A DNA stretch of 64,000 nucleotides from Hyphomicrobiales bacterium. GTDB lineage: Bacteria; Pseudomonadota; Alphaproteobacteria; Rhizobiales; Rhizobiaceae. Below the pieces are notes generated by a model that saw nothing but the letters and a program-made list of their open reading frames with translations, was not told the origin of the DNA and did no database searches. Shown one piece after another: positions 29,890 to 40,012 of this stretch (positions are counted from its first letter, which is position 1; the number at the start of each line of letters is the position of its first letter). The position numbers and the translations under genes were made by a program. The stretch lies in contig UBXV01000015.1 in assembly GCA_900469625.1 (NCBI GenBank), positions 140,052-204,051 of the forward strand, read 5' to 3'.

Positions 29890-31158
29890 TCAACCGCGCG
29901 CTTGGAGGATCGATGCTTCGAGGATGTCGAGTGCCTCGGCGAACACCTCGTCCTGGATGGTGATCGGAGCCAGGAAGCGGATGACATTGCCGTGCACGCC
30001 GCACGTCAAAAGGATCAGTCCCTTGTCGAGTGCGATCAGACGGACCTTGTTGGCAAAGTCGGCGCTCGGCAGATTGGTCTTCACATCGTTGAATTCGACG
30101 GCGTTCATGAAGCCGGGGCCGCGGATGTCGACGATCTCGGGTGCCTGCTCGCGGATGGCGGCGAGGCGTTGCTTCAGGCGGCCGCCGAGCTGTTCGGCGC
30201 GTTCACAAAGCTTCTCCTCGGCGATGACGTCGAGCACGGCATGGGCTGCCGCAACGCCGAGCGGGTTACCGCCATAGGTGCCGCCGAGGCCGCCTGGCGC
30301 CGGCGCGTCCATGATTTCGGCGCGGCCGGTAACGGCCGCAAGCGGAAAGCCGCCGGCCAGGCTCTTTGCCATCGTCATCAGGTCGGCCGCGACCTCATGG
30401 TGATCCATCGCGAACATCTTGCCGGTGCGGGCAAAGCCCGTCTGGACCTCATCGGCAATCAGGAGGATGCCGTGCTGGTCGCAGATCTCGCGCAACGCCT
30501 TCATGAAGGCGGCCGGAACCGGATAGAAGCCGCCTTCACCCTGCACCGGCTCGATGATGATTGCGGCAACGCGGCCCGGATCGACATCGGCGGCAAAAAG
30601 CTTCTTCAGCGCCGCAAGCGACTGCTCGACGGTGATGCCGTGAAGCTCGATCGGGAAGGGGGCGTGGAAGACGTCGCCGGGCATGGCGCCGAACCCAACC
30701 TTGTATGGGACCACCTTGCCGGTGAGTGCCATGCCCATGAAGGTGCGGCCGTGGAAGCCGCCGCCGAATGCGATCACCGCCTGGCGGCCGGTCGCTGCGC
30801 GGGCGATCTTCACCGCGTTTTCGACGGCCTCAGCGCCGGTCGTGACGAAGATCGTCTTCTTTGCAAAGTCGCCGGGCGCCAACGCGTTGAGGCGCTCTGC
30901 GAGATGCACATAGGTCTCGTAGGGCACGACCTGGTGGCAGGTATGGGTGAAACGATCGAGCTGCGCCTTAACGGCCTCGATCACCTTCGGATGGCGATGG
31001 CCGGTGTTGACGACGGCGATACCGGAGGCGAAGTCGATGTAGCGGTTGCCTTCCTTGTCCCAGATCTCGGCGTTCTCCGCACGGTCTGCGTAGATCTGCG
31101 TGGTCATGCCCACGCCGCGGGATATGGCAGCGTTCTTACGATCGGTGAGGCTAGTCAT
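29890..31158 (-). CDS. gabT: 4-aminobutyrate--2-oxoglutarate transaminase
   Basis: PLP-dependent class III aminotransferase of 422 residues; converts GABA to succinate semialdehyde. Features are [17 protein letters not shown] near 41, the [18 protein letters not shown]-phosphate loop near 105, FHGRT near 134, [14 protein letters not shown] near 235 and the PLP lysine in [13 protein letters not shown] near 260. The start at 31158 excludes 24 upstream codons that would run through the promoter. It is divergent from a MerR-XRE-cupin regulator. Confidence 0.94.
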   Translation of the reverse strand: MTSLTDRKNAAISRGVGMTTQIYADRAENAEIWDKEGNRYIDFASGIAVVNTGHRHPKVIEAVKAQLDRFTHTCHQVVPYETYVHLAERLNALAPGDFAKKTIFVTTGAEAVENAVKIARAATGRQAVIAFGGGFHGRTFMGMALTGKVVPYKVGFGAMPGDVFHAPFPIELHGITVEQSLAALKKLFAADVDPGRVAAIIIEPVQGEGGFYPVPAAFMKALREICDQHGILLIADEVQTGFARTGKMFAMDHHEVAADLMTMAKSLAGGFPLAAVTGRAEIMDAPAPGGLGGTYGGNPLGVAAAHAVLDVIAEEKLCERAEQLGGRLKQRLAAIREQAPEIVDIRGPGFMNAVEFNDVKTNLPSADFANKVRLIALDKGLILLTCGVHGNVIRFLAPITIQDEVFAEALDILEASILQARG

Positions 31159-31183
31159 GGCGCGTGTCCTGTTGCTGGCGGAG

Positions 31184-31208
31184 GCAATATATTGCATTTT
31201 TTCTGCAA
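31184..31208. promoter_or_regulatory. Operator-like repeats between gabT and its divergent regulator
   Basis: GCAATATATTGC (31184-31195) is a perfect 12-bp palindrome 26 nt upstream of the gabT ATG. It overlaps a second inverted repeat TTGCA-N7-TGCAA (31192-31208). A further TGCAA lies at 31245-31249. A repeated TTGCA core suggests cooperative binding by the adjacent regulator. Confidence 0.5.
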
Positions 31209-31387
31209 GATTATTCGGGAAGTGGTACATCTTTCAAAATGGAATGCAAATCAAATTTGGTGATCGAGAGAACACCGCGGCTGATGGGGCATTCTTGTAA
31301 AAGGCGATGGCGGGCGGGTAAGTTCGACGGCGCGCGAGCGCGGCGCAGATTCGTGCCGCTGTGCGCAGACAAACAGGGAAGCGGAAA

Positions 31388-32200
31388 ATGGGCGGCGTGC
31401 GCTACAAAGTTGCAGAGGCGGCACGATTGGCGGGCGTCTCCGCCTCGACGCTCCGATTGTGGGAGACGCAAGGACTGGTTGTGCCGGAGCGTTCGCTCAC
31501 GGGCCACCGGCAGTATACGGAGGGTGATCTCGCGCGACTGAAGCGGATCTCCTGGTTCCGGGTCGAACGGGGACTTAATCCCGCAGCCATCCGGGAGGCG
31601 CTCGAAGCCGAAAGTGGCGGGGATGACGACGCGCCGGCGCCAGGTGACAACGGCATCGACAATCAGGTCGGCCGGAAGCTGCGCAGTCTACGGCACGCCG
31701 CCGGCCAGACCCTGGAACTGGTCGCCGGCGAAATCGGCATTGCCGCCTCCGCGCTCTCGACGCTGGAGCGCACGTCTCAGGGCGTATCGGTCGCGGTTCT
31801 GCACAATATCGCTGAATATTTCGGAACGACGGTCTCGAGCCTGGCGGGCGAGGCCGAGGCTGATACCCGCGCCGTCGTGCGTGCCGGAGAGTGGCGCGCC
31901 TGGCCGAAGACCACGCCTGGCGTCACCGTGCAACTTCTTGCCGATGGCCGCAACCAGATGGATTGCCACCGCTTCGTGCTCGAGCCCGGCGCGTCGAGCG
32001 AGGGCGCCTATCGGCATGAGGGCGAGGAATTCGTCTATGTGCTTTCGGGACGGGTCGAGTTTATTCTCGACAACGACCAGTTCTACGACCTCGATGTCGG
32101 CGATTCACTCTACTTCGAAAGCAAACGCCGCCATGCCTGGTCCAACCGGCATGACGGCGAAACTGTACTCTTATGGATCAACACGCCGCCGACATTCTGA
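31388..32200 (+). CDS. MerR-XRE-cupin three-domain transcriptional regulator
   Basis: A 270-residue regulator with two DNA-binding modules. Residues ~5-75 form a MerR winged helix (YKVAEAARLAGVSASTLRLWETQGL ... GHRQYTEGDL). Residues ~93-150 form an XRE/Cro-type helix-turn-helix (GRKLRSLRHAAGQTLELVAGEIG ... LSTLERTSQG). Residues ~190-268 form a small-molecule-binding cupin with HEGEEFVYVLSGRVEFIL and the GD-x-YFES-x3-HAW strand. XRE-cupin proteins such as PuuR control GABA and polyamine genes, so control of gabT/gabD is likely. The ATG at 31388 has GGAAGCGGA upstream; a GTG at 31361 is possible. Confidence 0.85.
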   Translation: MGGVRYKVAEAARLAGVSASTLRLWETQGLVVPERSLTGHRQYTEGDLARLKRISWFRVERGLNPAAIREALEAESGGDDDAPAPGDNGIDNQVGRKLRSLRHAAGQTLELVAGEIGIAASALSTLERTSQGVSVAVLHNIAEYFGTTVSSLAGEAEADTRAVVRAGEWRAWPKTTPGVTVQLLADGRNQMDCHRFVLEPGASSEGAYRHEGEEFVYVLSGRVEFILDNDQFYDLDVGDSLYFESKRRHAWSNRHDGETVLLWINTPPTF

Positions 32201-32221
32201 CGACGGCGTGCTTCGTTTCGA

Positions 32222-33265
32222 TCAGGCGGCGGCGTAGCGCTTTGCCATCTCCGGCAAGCGCAGCGTGCGGATCTTGGAGGCCTTGCCGGCGGTGCGGAAA
32301 GCTTCGAAGCGTTCGCGGCAGACTTCCGTCATCAGCGCCGTTGCCGGCTTCAGGTAGGTGCGCGGATCGAAATTCTCCGGGTTTTCGACGAAGTTCTTGC
32401 GGATCGTGCCGGTCATGGCCAGACGCAGGTCGGTGTCGATATTGACCTTGCGCACGCCGAGCGGGATCGCCTTCTGGATTTCCGATACCGGAACGCCCCA
32501 GGTGGGCTTCATCTTGCCGCCATAGGCGTTGAACAGATCCTGCAGATCCTTCGGAACCGACGACGAACCATGCATGACAAGGTGGGTGTTCGGCAGGCGC
32601 TTGTGGATCTTGGCGATGGTTTCGATCGAGAGAATGTCGCCATCCGGCTCGCGCGTAAACTTGTAGGCGCCGTGGCTGGTGCCGATGGCAACTGCGAGCG
32701 CGTCGACACCGGTCTTGGTGACGAAGTCGAAAGCCTGCTCCGGATCGGTCAGCAGTTCCTCGCGCGACAGCTTGCCCTCGAAGCCGTGGCCGTCTTCCTT
32801 GTCGCCGGCGCCGGTCTCAAGGTTGCCGAGGCAGCCGAGTTCGCCTTCGACCGAAACGCCGGCCGCGTGCGCGATCTTCACGACTTCCGCCGTGACGGCG
32901 ACATTGTATTCATAGCTGGCGACGGTCTTGCCGTCCTTTTCCAGCGAACCGTCCATCATGACCGAGGTGAAGCCGTTGGTGATGGCCGAGATGCAGGTCG
33001 ACGGCTGGTCGCCATGGTCGAGATGCAGACACACCGGGATATGCGGATATTCCTCGGCGGCGCCGAGGATCAGATGGCGAAGGAAGGCGTCGCCGGCATA
33101 GGAGCGGGCGCCGCGGCTTGCCTGGAGGATGACGGGAGAATCAGTGGCGTCGGCAGCACGCATGACGGCCTGAATGTATTCGAGATTGTTCACATTGAAC
33201 GCCGGCAGCGCGTAGTCGTTCTCCGCCGCATGGTCGAGCAGTTGCCGCAATGTGATCAATGCCAT
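32222..33265 (-). CDS. fba: Class II fructose-bisphosphate aldolase
   Basis: Zinc-dependent aldolase of 347 residues; cleaves fructose 1,6-bisphosphate in glycolysis or forms it in gluconeogenesis and the Calvin cycle. It shows [13 protein letters not shown] near 24, CLHLDHGDQ near 78 with the metal-binding histidines, [12 protein letters not shown] near 141 and VMHGSSSVP near 230. The pattern is of the CbbA/Calvin-type class II group. The start at 33265 is preceded by AGGGAGA. It stands alone; the neighbours are unrelated. Confidence 0.94.
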   Translation of the reverse strand: MALITLRQLLDHAAENDYALPAFNVNNLEYIQAVMRAADATDSPVILQASRGARSYAGDAFLRHLILGAAEEYPHIPVCLHLDHGDQPSTCISAITNGFTSVMMDGSLEKDGKTVASYEYNVAVTAEVVKIAHAAGVSVEGELGCLGNLETGAGDKEDGHGFEGKLSREELLTDPEQAFDFVTKTGVDALAVAIGTSHGAYKFTREPDGDILSIETIAKIHKRLPNTHLVMHGSSSVPKDLQDLFNAYGGKMKPTWGVPVSEIQKAIPLGVRKVNIDTDLRLAMTGTIRKNFVENPENFDPRTYLKPATALMTEVCRERFEAFRTAGKASKIRTLRLPEMAKRYAAA

Positions 33266-34018
33266 TCGATAATCTCCCTATAGTGTTTGGACGCACACTG
33301 ATGCGCCACGAAAAATGGTCCGGCGAGGCACCGCACGTGGTTGCACCGACGCCTGTCGATGGCTGGATGTGTCGTGCGGCGTGACAACGCGTGCGAAATG
33401 GTCGCGCCCACCGAAGTCAGGCGCACAATAGTTCATCAAAGTGGTTTGGCAACGGGCGACAGACGGGCTGCGAGGGGGGCGGGAGACGCTTCAATCGATT
33501 TTACTGTGGACTGGATGCAACAGCTTCAATCTAACCGTTTCGCTTTCTGGTGGTGTGCCCCGGATCGACGAGCCAATCATGCCAAATACCACTTTCCCGC
33601 GCGGCATTGGCTCGTTGCACCGAGCCGGAAAACGCCTATAGGTAACGCCGGCTTTGTCACATTTTGGCTGTCCTGCAAGAAGATTGCGGCAAAGCCCCTG
33701 TTTCTTTCCGCACATTACGTAAACTGCGTCTTGAATTCACGAAGTTTGCATTGTCGCCGATTCCCGCCGGCGAGCCGGGAGCGTGGGACCCGTATCTAAA
33801 ACGTTGCAGTAGATTGGCGTGGATTGTCGCCTGCGTGTCACATCGCCGTCGCAAAAACGACGAAATGGATCGCAAACGAAATACAATCTGTGGTTTCGTA
33901 AAATTGTGGCTCTATAGATAAAGATGCAGTGGGCTGCAGAATCCGCCTTGCGTTTGAGAAAGATTTGCACTTCTCTCCTGCGATCACAAACCCAAAAAAG
34001 GGGAAGGAGAGAAACGAA
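33266..34018. other. 753-bp intergenic region, no convincing gene
   Basis: The longest spacer in the window, between divergent fba and oppA. The 152-codon frame at 33341-33799 lacks a ribosome site and resembles no protein I know. The sequence is less GC-rich than the flanks. It contains an inverted repeat CGAGCCAAT (33569-33577) / ATTGGCTCG (33606-33614) and a nearby AGCCGG ... CCGGCT pair. A small RNA or long regulated leader is possible but unproven. A TATAGA box at 33913-33918 may be the oppA -10, without a clear -35. Confidence 0.5.
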
Positions 34019-35617
34019 ATGGCCTCACTGAAACTCAACCTTAGCGCCGCCGCGCTGATCGGCTCGTTGCTCGTCGGAGCAAGCCCGGCTCTTGCCGAAG
34101 CTGTCCTGCATCGTGGCAACGCCGGTGAGCCGCAGACGCTGGACCAGGCCCATACGTCGATCAACATCGAAGAGTTCATCCTCAAGGATCTCTACGAAGG
34201 CCTGACGATCTATGACGCCTCGGGCAAGATCGTCCCGGGTGCAGCCGAAACGTGGGAGCTTTCGGACGACGGCACGGTCTACACCTTCAAGCTGCGCGCT
34301 GACGCGAAGTGGTCCGACGGTTCGCCGGTGACGGCAGAAGATTTCGTCTTCTCGTTCCGCCGCGTCGAAGATCCGAAGGTTGCGGCTGGCTACGCCAACA
34401 TTCTCTTCCCGATCAAGAACGCCGAAAAGGTCAACAAGGGCGAACTGCCGACCGACCAGCTCGGCATGAAGGCCGTCGACGAAAAGACGCTCGAAATCAC
34501 CCTTGAGCGCCCGACCCCGTTCTTCCTCGAACTGCTTGCGCACCAGACCGCTCTTCCGGTCAGCAAGGCGAGCGTCGAAAAGAACGGCGCGGACTTCGTC
34601 AAGCCGGGCGTCATGGTTTCGAACGGCGCGTTCACGCTTGCCGCTCACGTTCCGAACGACAGCCTGACCGCCGTCAAGAACCCCAACTACTGGGACGCCG
34701 CCAACGTCAAGCTCGACAAGGTGATCTTCTACCCGATCGACGACCAGGCTGCCTCGGTTCGCCGCTTCGAAGCCAAGGAAATGGACCTCGCCTACAACTT
34801 CTCGGCCGATCAGCTCGATCGTCTGCGCAAGTCGCACGGTGACCAGGTCCACGTTTCGCCGACGCTTGCGACCTACTACTACGCCTTCGACACCCGCCAG
34901 GAGCCCTATAGCGACGTGCGCGTGCGCCAGGCGCTTTCGATGGCCGTCGACCGCGACTTCCTTGCCAAGGAAATCTACGCAGGTTCGCAGCTGCCGGCAT
35001 ACTCGATGGTGCCCCCGGGCATCGAGAGCTACGGTGAGCCGTCCAAGGCCGAGTTCGGCACGCTGTCTCAGCTCGACCGCGAAGACAAGGCGCTCGCCCT
35101 GATGAAGGAAGCCGGTTACGGCGAAGGTGGCAAGCCGCTCGAAATCGAGCTGCGCTACAACACCAACCCGAACCACGAGCGTGTGGCAACGGCTGTTGCC
35201 GACATGTGGAAGAACACCTTCGGCGCCAAGGTGTCTCTGGTGAACCTCGACGTGTCGTCGCACTACGCCTACCTGCAGGAAGGCGGCAAGTTCAACGTCG
35301 CACGTGCCGGCTGGGTCGCCGATTACGCCGATGCCGAGAACTTCCTGGCTCTCAGCCTCAGCTCCAACAAGACCTTCAACTACGGCCACTTCGAAAACGC
35401 CGAGTTCGACGGCCTGATGAAGAAGTCCTACGAAGAACAGGATCCGGCAGCGCGCTCCAAGCTGCTGCATGAAGCCGAAGCGCTGCTGATGAAGGAACAG
35501 CCGATCGCTCCGCTCCTGACCCAGGCCGACCTGTGGCTGGTCTCCGACCGCGTCAAGGGCTGGCAGGACAACTCGCCGAACCAGCACCTGAGCCGGTTCC
35601 TGAGCGTCGCCGAATAA
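34019..35617 (+). CDS. oppA: Peptide ABC transporter substrate-binding protein (OppA type)
   Basis: Periplasmic oligopeptide-binding protein of 532 residues (SBP family 5). A Sec signal occupies residues 1-26 (cleavage after SPALA). Mature markers are GNAGEPQTLDQAH near 34, VPGAAETWELSDDGTVYTFKLR near 71, the VRVRQALSMAVDRDFLAKEIY segment near 302 and WVADYADAENFL near 432. The start at 34019 has a GGGAAGGAGAG site. It leads a five-component operon (oppA, oppB, oppC, fused oppDF), with a strong hairpin after it. Confidence 0.93.
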   Translation: MASLKLNLSAAALIGSLLVGASPALAEAVLHRGNAGEPQTLDQAHTSINIEEFILKDLYEGLTIYDASGKIVPGAAETWELSDDGTVYTFKLRADAKWSDGSPVTAEDFVFSFRRVEDPKVAAGYANILFPIKNAEKVNKGELPTDQLGMKAVDEKTLEITLERPTPFFLELLAHQTALPVSKASVEKNGADFVKPGVMVSNGAFTLAAHVPNDSLTAVKNPNYWDAANVKLDKVIFYPIDDQAASVRRFEAKEMDLAYNFSADQLDRLRKSHGDQVHVSPTLATYYYAFDTRQEPYSDVRVRQALSMAVDRDFLAKEIYAGSQLPAYSMVPPGIESYGEPSKAEFGTLSQLDREDKALALMKEAGYGEGGKPLEIELRYNTNPNHERVATAVADMWKNTFGAKVSLVNLDVSSHYAYLQEGGKFNVARAGWVADYADAENFLALSLSSNKTFNYGHFENAEFDGLMKKSYEEQDPAARSKLLHEAEALLMKEQPIAPLLTQADLWLVSDRVKGWQDNSPNQHLSRFLSVAE

Positions 35618-35627
35618 CGAACTGAGA

Positions 35628-35655
35628 CGACGCGCGGTGAAAGACCCGCGCGTCG
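35628..35655 (+). terminator. Intercistronic hairpin between oppA and oppB
   Basis: Perfect 10-bp inverted repeat CGACGCGCGG / CCGCGCGTCG with an 8-nt loop, 11 nt after the oppA stop. No T tract follows. It is a likely processing or stability element that raises binding-protein expression over permeases. Confidence 0.6.
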
Positions 35656-35671
35656 CCTCCGGAGTACGTCC

Positions 35672-36595
35672 ATGATTTCCTTCATCCTTCGCCGATTGGC
35701 GAGTGCGGTGCCGACCTTGTTTATCGTCGTCACCATTTCCTTTTTCCTGATGCGGTTTGCCCCTGGCGGCCCCTTCAACCTCGAGCGTCCCCTTCCGCCG
35801 CAAACCATGGCGAACCTGATGGCGACGTATCAGCTCGACCAGCCCCTGTGGCGCCAATACGTTCACTATCTCAGCAATGCGGTGACCGGCGACTTTGGCC
35901 CGAGCTATATCTACAAGGACAACAACGTCGCGCAACTGATCGGCAAGGGTCTGCCCTATTCGATGGAACTCGGCCTGTACGCGCTGTTGTTCGCCGTGAT
36001 CGGCGGCGTCATCGCCGGGACGATCGCGGCGCTGAGGCAAAACAGCATCCTCGACTTCACGATCATGTCGGTCTCGACGCTTGGCGTCACCGTGCCGAAC
36101 TTCGTCGTCGGTCCCGTCCTGACTCTGATCTTTGCCATCGTTCTGGCCTGGTTGCCAGCCGGCGGCTGGGGTGACGGCTCGATGCGCTTCCTGATCCTGC
36201 CGATGATCGCGCTGGCCTTGCCGCAGTTGGCCGTCTTCGCGCGTCTCACCCGCGGCTCGATGATCGAGGCGCTGCACACCGACCATATCCGCACCGCCAA
36301 GGCCTACGGCCTTCCGGCAAGGACCGTCGTCATCACCCACGCCATGCGCGGGGCGATGCTGCCCGTCGTCTCCTACCTCGCACCGTGCGCGGCGGCGTTG
36401 CTGACCGGCTCGGCCGTGGTCGAGACGATCTTCACCATTCCGGGCGTCGGTCGCTACTTCGTCCTCGGAGCGATCAACCGCGACTACACGCTGGTGATGG
36501 GCACGGTTATTCTGGTCGCCATCTTCGTTATCGTCTTCAATCTTTTGGTCGACATTCTCTACGGCCTGCTCGATCCGAGGGTTCGCCATGACTGA
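35672..36595 (+). CDS. oppB: Peptide ABC transporter permease (OppB type)
   Basis: Inner-membrane permease of 307 residues with the DppB/OppB N-terminus MISFILRRLASAVPTLFIVVTISFFLMRFAPGGPF (first helix near 9-29) and five further hydrophobic helices. The coupling loop is EALHTDHIRTAKAYGLPARTVVITHAMRGAMLPVV near 199-233, the EAA motif for ATPase contact. Its stop overlaps the oppC start by 8 nt, showing tight coupling. Confidence 0.94.
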   Translation: MISFILRRLASAVPTLFIVVTISFFLMRFAPGGPFNLERPLPPQTMANLMATYQLDQPLWRQYVHYLSNAVTGDFGPSYIYKDNNVAQLIGKGLPYSMELGLYALLFAVIGGVIAGTIAALRQNSILDFTIMSVSTLGVTVPNFVVGPVLTLIFAIVLAWLPAGGWGDGSMRFLILPMIALALPQLAVFARLTRGSMIEALHTDHIRTAKAYGLPARTVVITHAMRGAMLPVVSYLAPCAAALLTGSAVVETIFTIPGVGRYFVLGAINRDYTLVMGTVILVAIFVIVFNLLVDILYGLLDPRVRHD

Positions 36596-37718
36596 TATCG
36601 TCCAGACACCGGTGGTGACGCCGGAAACCAAGGGGCGCAGCCTCTTTCAGCTGGCCGCCATGCGCTTCAAGCGCAACCGTGCGGCCATGGCGGGCTGCAT
36701 CATGCTGGCCCTGATTGCGATCTTCTCGTTCCTGGGCCCGCTGTTCGTGCCGCACACCTACGACCAGGTGTTTCCGTCCTACGTGAACATCGGTCCAAGC
36801 CTCGAGCCGCGCCCGGATACGTCCACGCTGCAAGGGGTCATGGAAGGGATTGCGACGCGTGCTCGCGTCACGCTCAAGGAGTTTAAGATCGACGGTGAAA
36901 CCTTCACCGCGACGATCACGTCGGAACAGCCGATCGATGCCCGCGCGACGCGCTACTTCGACCGTGCCAACGAGTTCCGCGATACCCAGGTCGTCGGAAC
37001 CGAGGAAGAAGGCCGAACCCTCAAGGTGACCGGCCAGGTCAACCGCGAGTACTTCCCGTTCGGCACCGATTCGAACGGTCGCGACCTTCTGGTGCGCGTC
37101 ATGCTCGGTGGTCAGATCTCGATCGCCGTCGGTCTCCTGGCCAGTCTCGTGTCGCTCGGCATCGGCGTCGTCTATGGCGCGACGTCGGGTTACATCGGCG
37201 GCCGTGTCGACAACGTCATGATGCGACTGGTGGAGATCATGTATTCTCTACCCTTCGTCTTCCTCGTCGTCGTTCTCGTCGTCTTCTTCGGGCGCTCGTT
37301 CATCCTGATCTTCCTGGTGATCGGCGCGGTGGAATGGCTGGATATGGCCCGCATCGTGCGCGGACAGACACTGGCGCTCAAACGGCGGGAGTTCGTCGGC
37401 GCCGCGCAGGCGCTCGGCCTGACCGACTGGCAGATCATCCGCCGGCACATCATTCCGAACACCATCGGACCCGTCATCGTCTTCGTAACCGTCGTGGTGC
37501 CGAAGGTGATCCTGCTCGAGAGCTTCCTCTCCTTCCTCGGCCTTGGCGTTCAGGCGCCGCTGACGAGCTGGGGCGCGTTGATCTCGGAAGGCGCCAACAA
37601 CATCCAGTCGGCGCCCTGGCTCCTGATCTTCCCGGCCATCTTCTTTGTTCTGACGCTGTTCTCGCTGAACTTCGTCGGCGACGGCCTGCGCGACGCGCTC
37701 GACCCGAAGGATCGCTGA
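36588..37718 (+). CDS. oppC: Peptide ABC transporter permease (OppC type)
   Basis: Inner-membrane permease of 376 residues, longer than the ~300 usual for DppC/OppC because of a ~90-residue polar region (about residues 60-150) between the first helix and the permease core. The core starts at FPFGTDSNGRDLLVRVMLGGQISIAVGL, typical of OppC, and ends with the EAA loop ALKRREFVGAAQALGLTDWQIIRRHIIPN. It follows oppB by overlap and precedes the ATPase gene by 1 nt. Confidence 0.94.
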   Translation: MTDIVQTPVVTPETKGRSLFQLAAMRFKRNRAAMAGCIMLALIAIFSFLGPLFVPHTYDQVFPSYVNIGPSLEPRPDTSTLQGVMEGIATRARVTLKEFKIDGETFTATITSEQPIDARATRYFDRANEFRDTQVVGTEEEGRTLKVTGQVNREYFPFGTDSNGRDLLVRVMLGGQISIAVGLLASLVSLGIGVVYGATSGYIGGRVDNVMMRLVEIMYSLPFVFLVVVLVVFFGRSFILIFLVIGAVEWLDMARIVRGQTLALKRREFVGAAQALGLTDWQIIRRHIIPNTIGPVIVFVTVVVPKVILLESFLSFLGLGVQAPLTSWGALISEGANNIQSAPWLLIFPAIFFVLTLFSLNFVGDGLRDALDPKDR

Positions 37719-37719
37719 T

Positions 37720-39321
<1,602 letters not shown>

Positions 39322-39495
39322 CCCGATTGCCATCATCGTCGGCGGGGATGCGAGCGATCGCGTCCCCGTTTTCGGTTGCGGTCGCTGCCATGCCGATCGC
39401 GGGTAGATCGACCGCGCCAGCTTGTCTATCTTGCCTGGCGTCGTGCCATACATCGCCGTTCAGCGACATCCGACAATCTACGCAGAGACCGGCCC

Positions 39496-39897
39496 ATGCT
39501 CCATCATGTCGAGATCTATGTTTCTAAGCTTGATACTTCCTACAGGTTCTGGGCGAGCCTGCTTGCACAGATCGGCTATGAAGAGAACGACCGCTGGAAT
39601 GACGGTTTCACTCTTGCCCATGGGACCGACGCCTATCTGACATTCGTCCAGGTCGCGGAGAAACATGCCCATCGCCCCTATCACCGATCCGGGGTTGGTC
39701 TGAACCATCTGGCTTTTCGCGTGAAGGACCGGGAAACGGTCGACCGGTTGCGACAGTTCTGCCGGGAAAACGCGATCTCCTGCCTGTATGAAGACCGGTA
39801 TCCGTTCGCAAATGGCGGTAGCGACTACTACGCACTGTTCATCGAAGACCCGGATCGGATCAAGGTCGAGTTCGTCGCCACATCCGCTGCCGACTGA
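39496..39897 (+). CDS. VOC (glyoxalase/bleomycin resistance) family protein
   Basis: A 133-residue single-copy VOC domain: LHHVEIYVSKLDTSYRFWASLL at the N-terminus, the GLNHLAFRVKDRETVDRL repeat at the centre and YYALFIEDPDRIKVEFVA at the end. H4 and the terminal E of IKVEFV are at metal-ligand positions of the fold. The substrate is unknown. The start at 39496 gives the family N-terminus; an in-frame extension upstream is not supported. It stands alone between the opp operon and dctD. Confidence 0.8.
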   Translation: MLHHVEIYVSKLDTSYRFWASLLAQIGYEENDRWNDGFTLAHGTDAYLTFVQVAEKHAHRPYHRSGVGLNHLAFRVKDRETVDRLRQFCRENAISCLYEDRYPFANGGSDYYALFIEDPDRIKVEFVATSAAD

Positions 39898-40012
39898 CGC
39901 GGCGGCTTCGCGCCGGCTATCCGATCCCGTCGTCGCCCTTAACGTACCCTTTGCGGCCGGATCGGCAATCGACACCACCAGAGCCGAAGGCGGCCCGCCG
40001 GCGCGGCTCCGG

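Noticed and set aside
33341..33799. 152-codon plus-strand frame in the fba-oppA spacer
   Set aside because: No ribosome site, odd composition and no recognisable domain.
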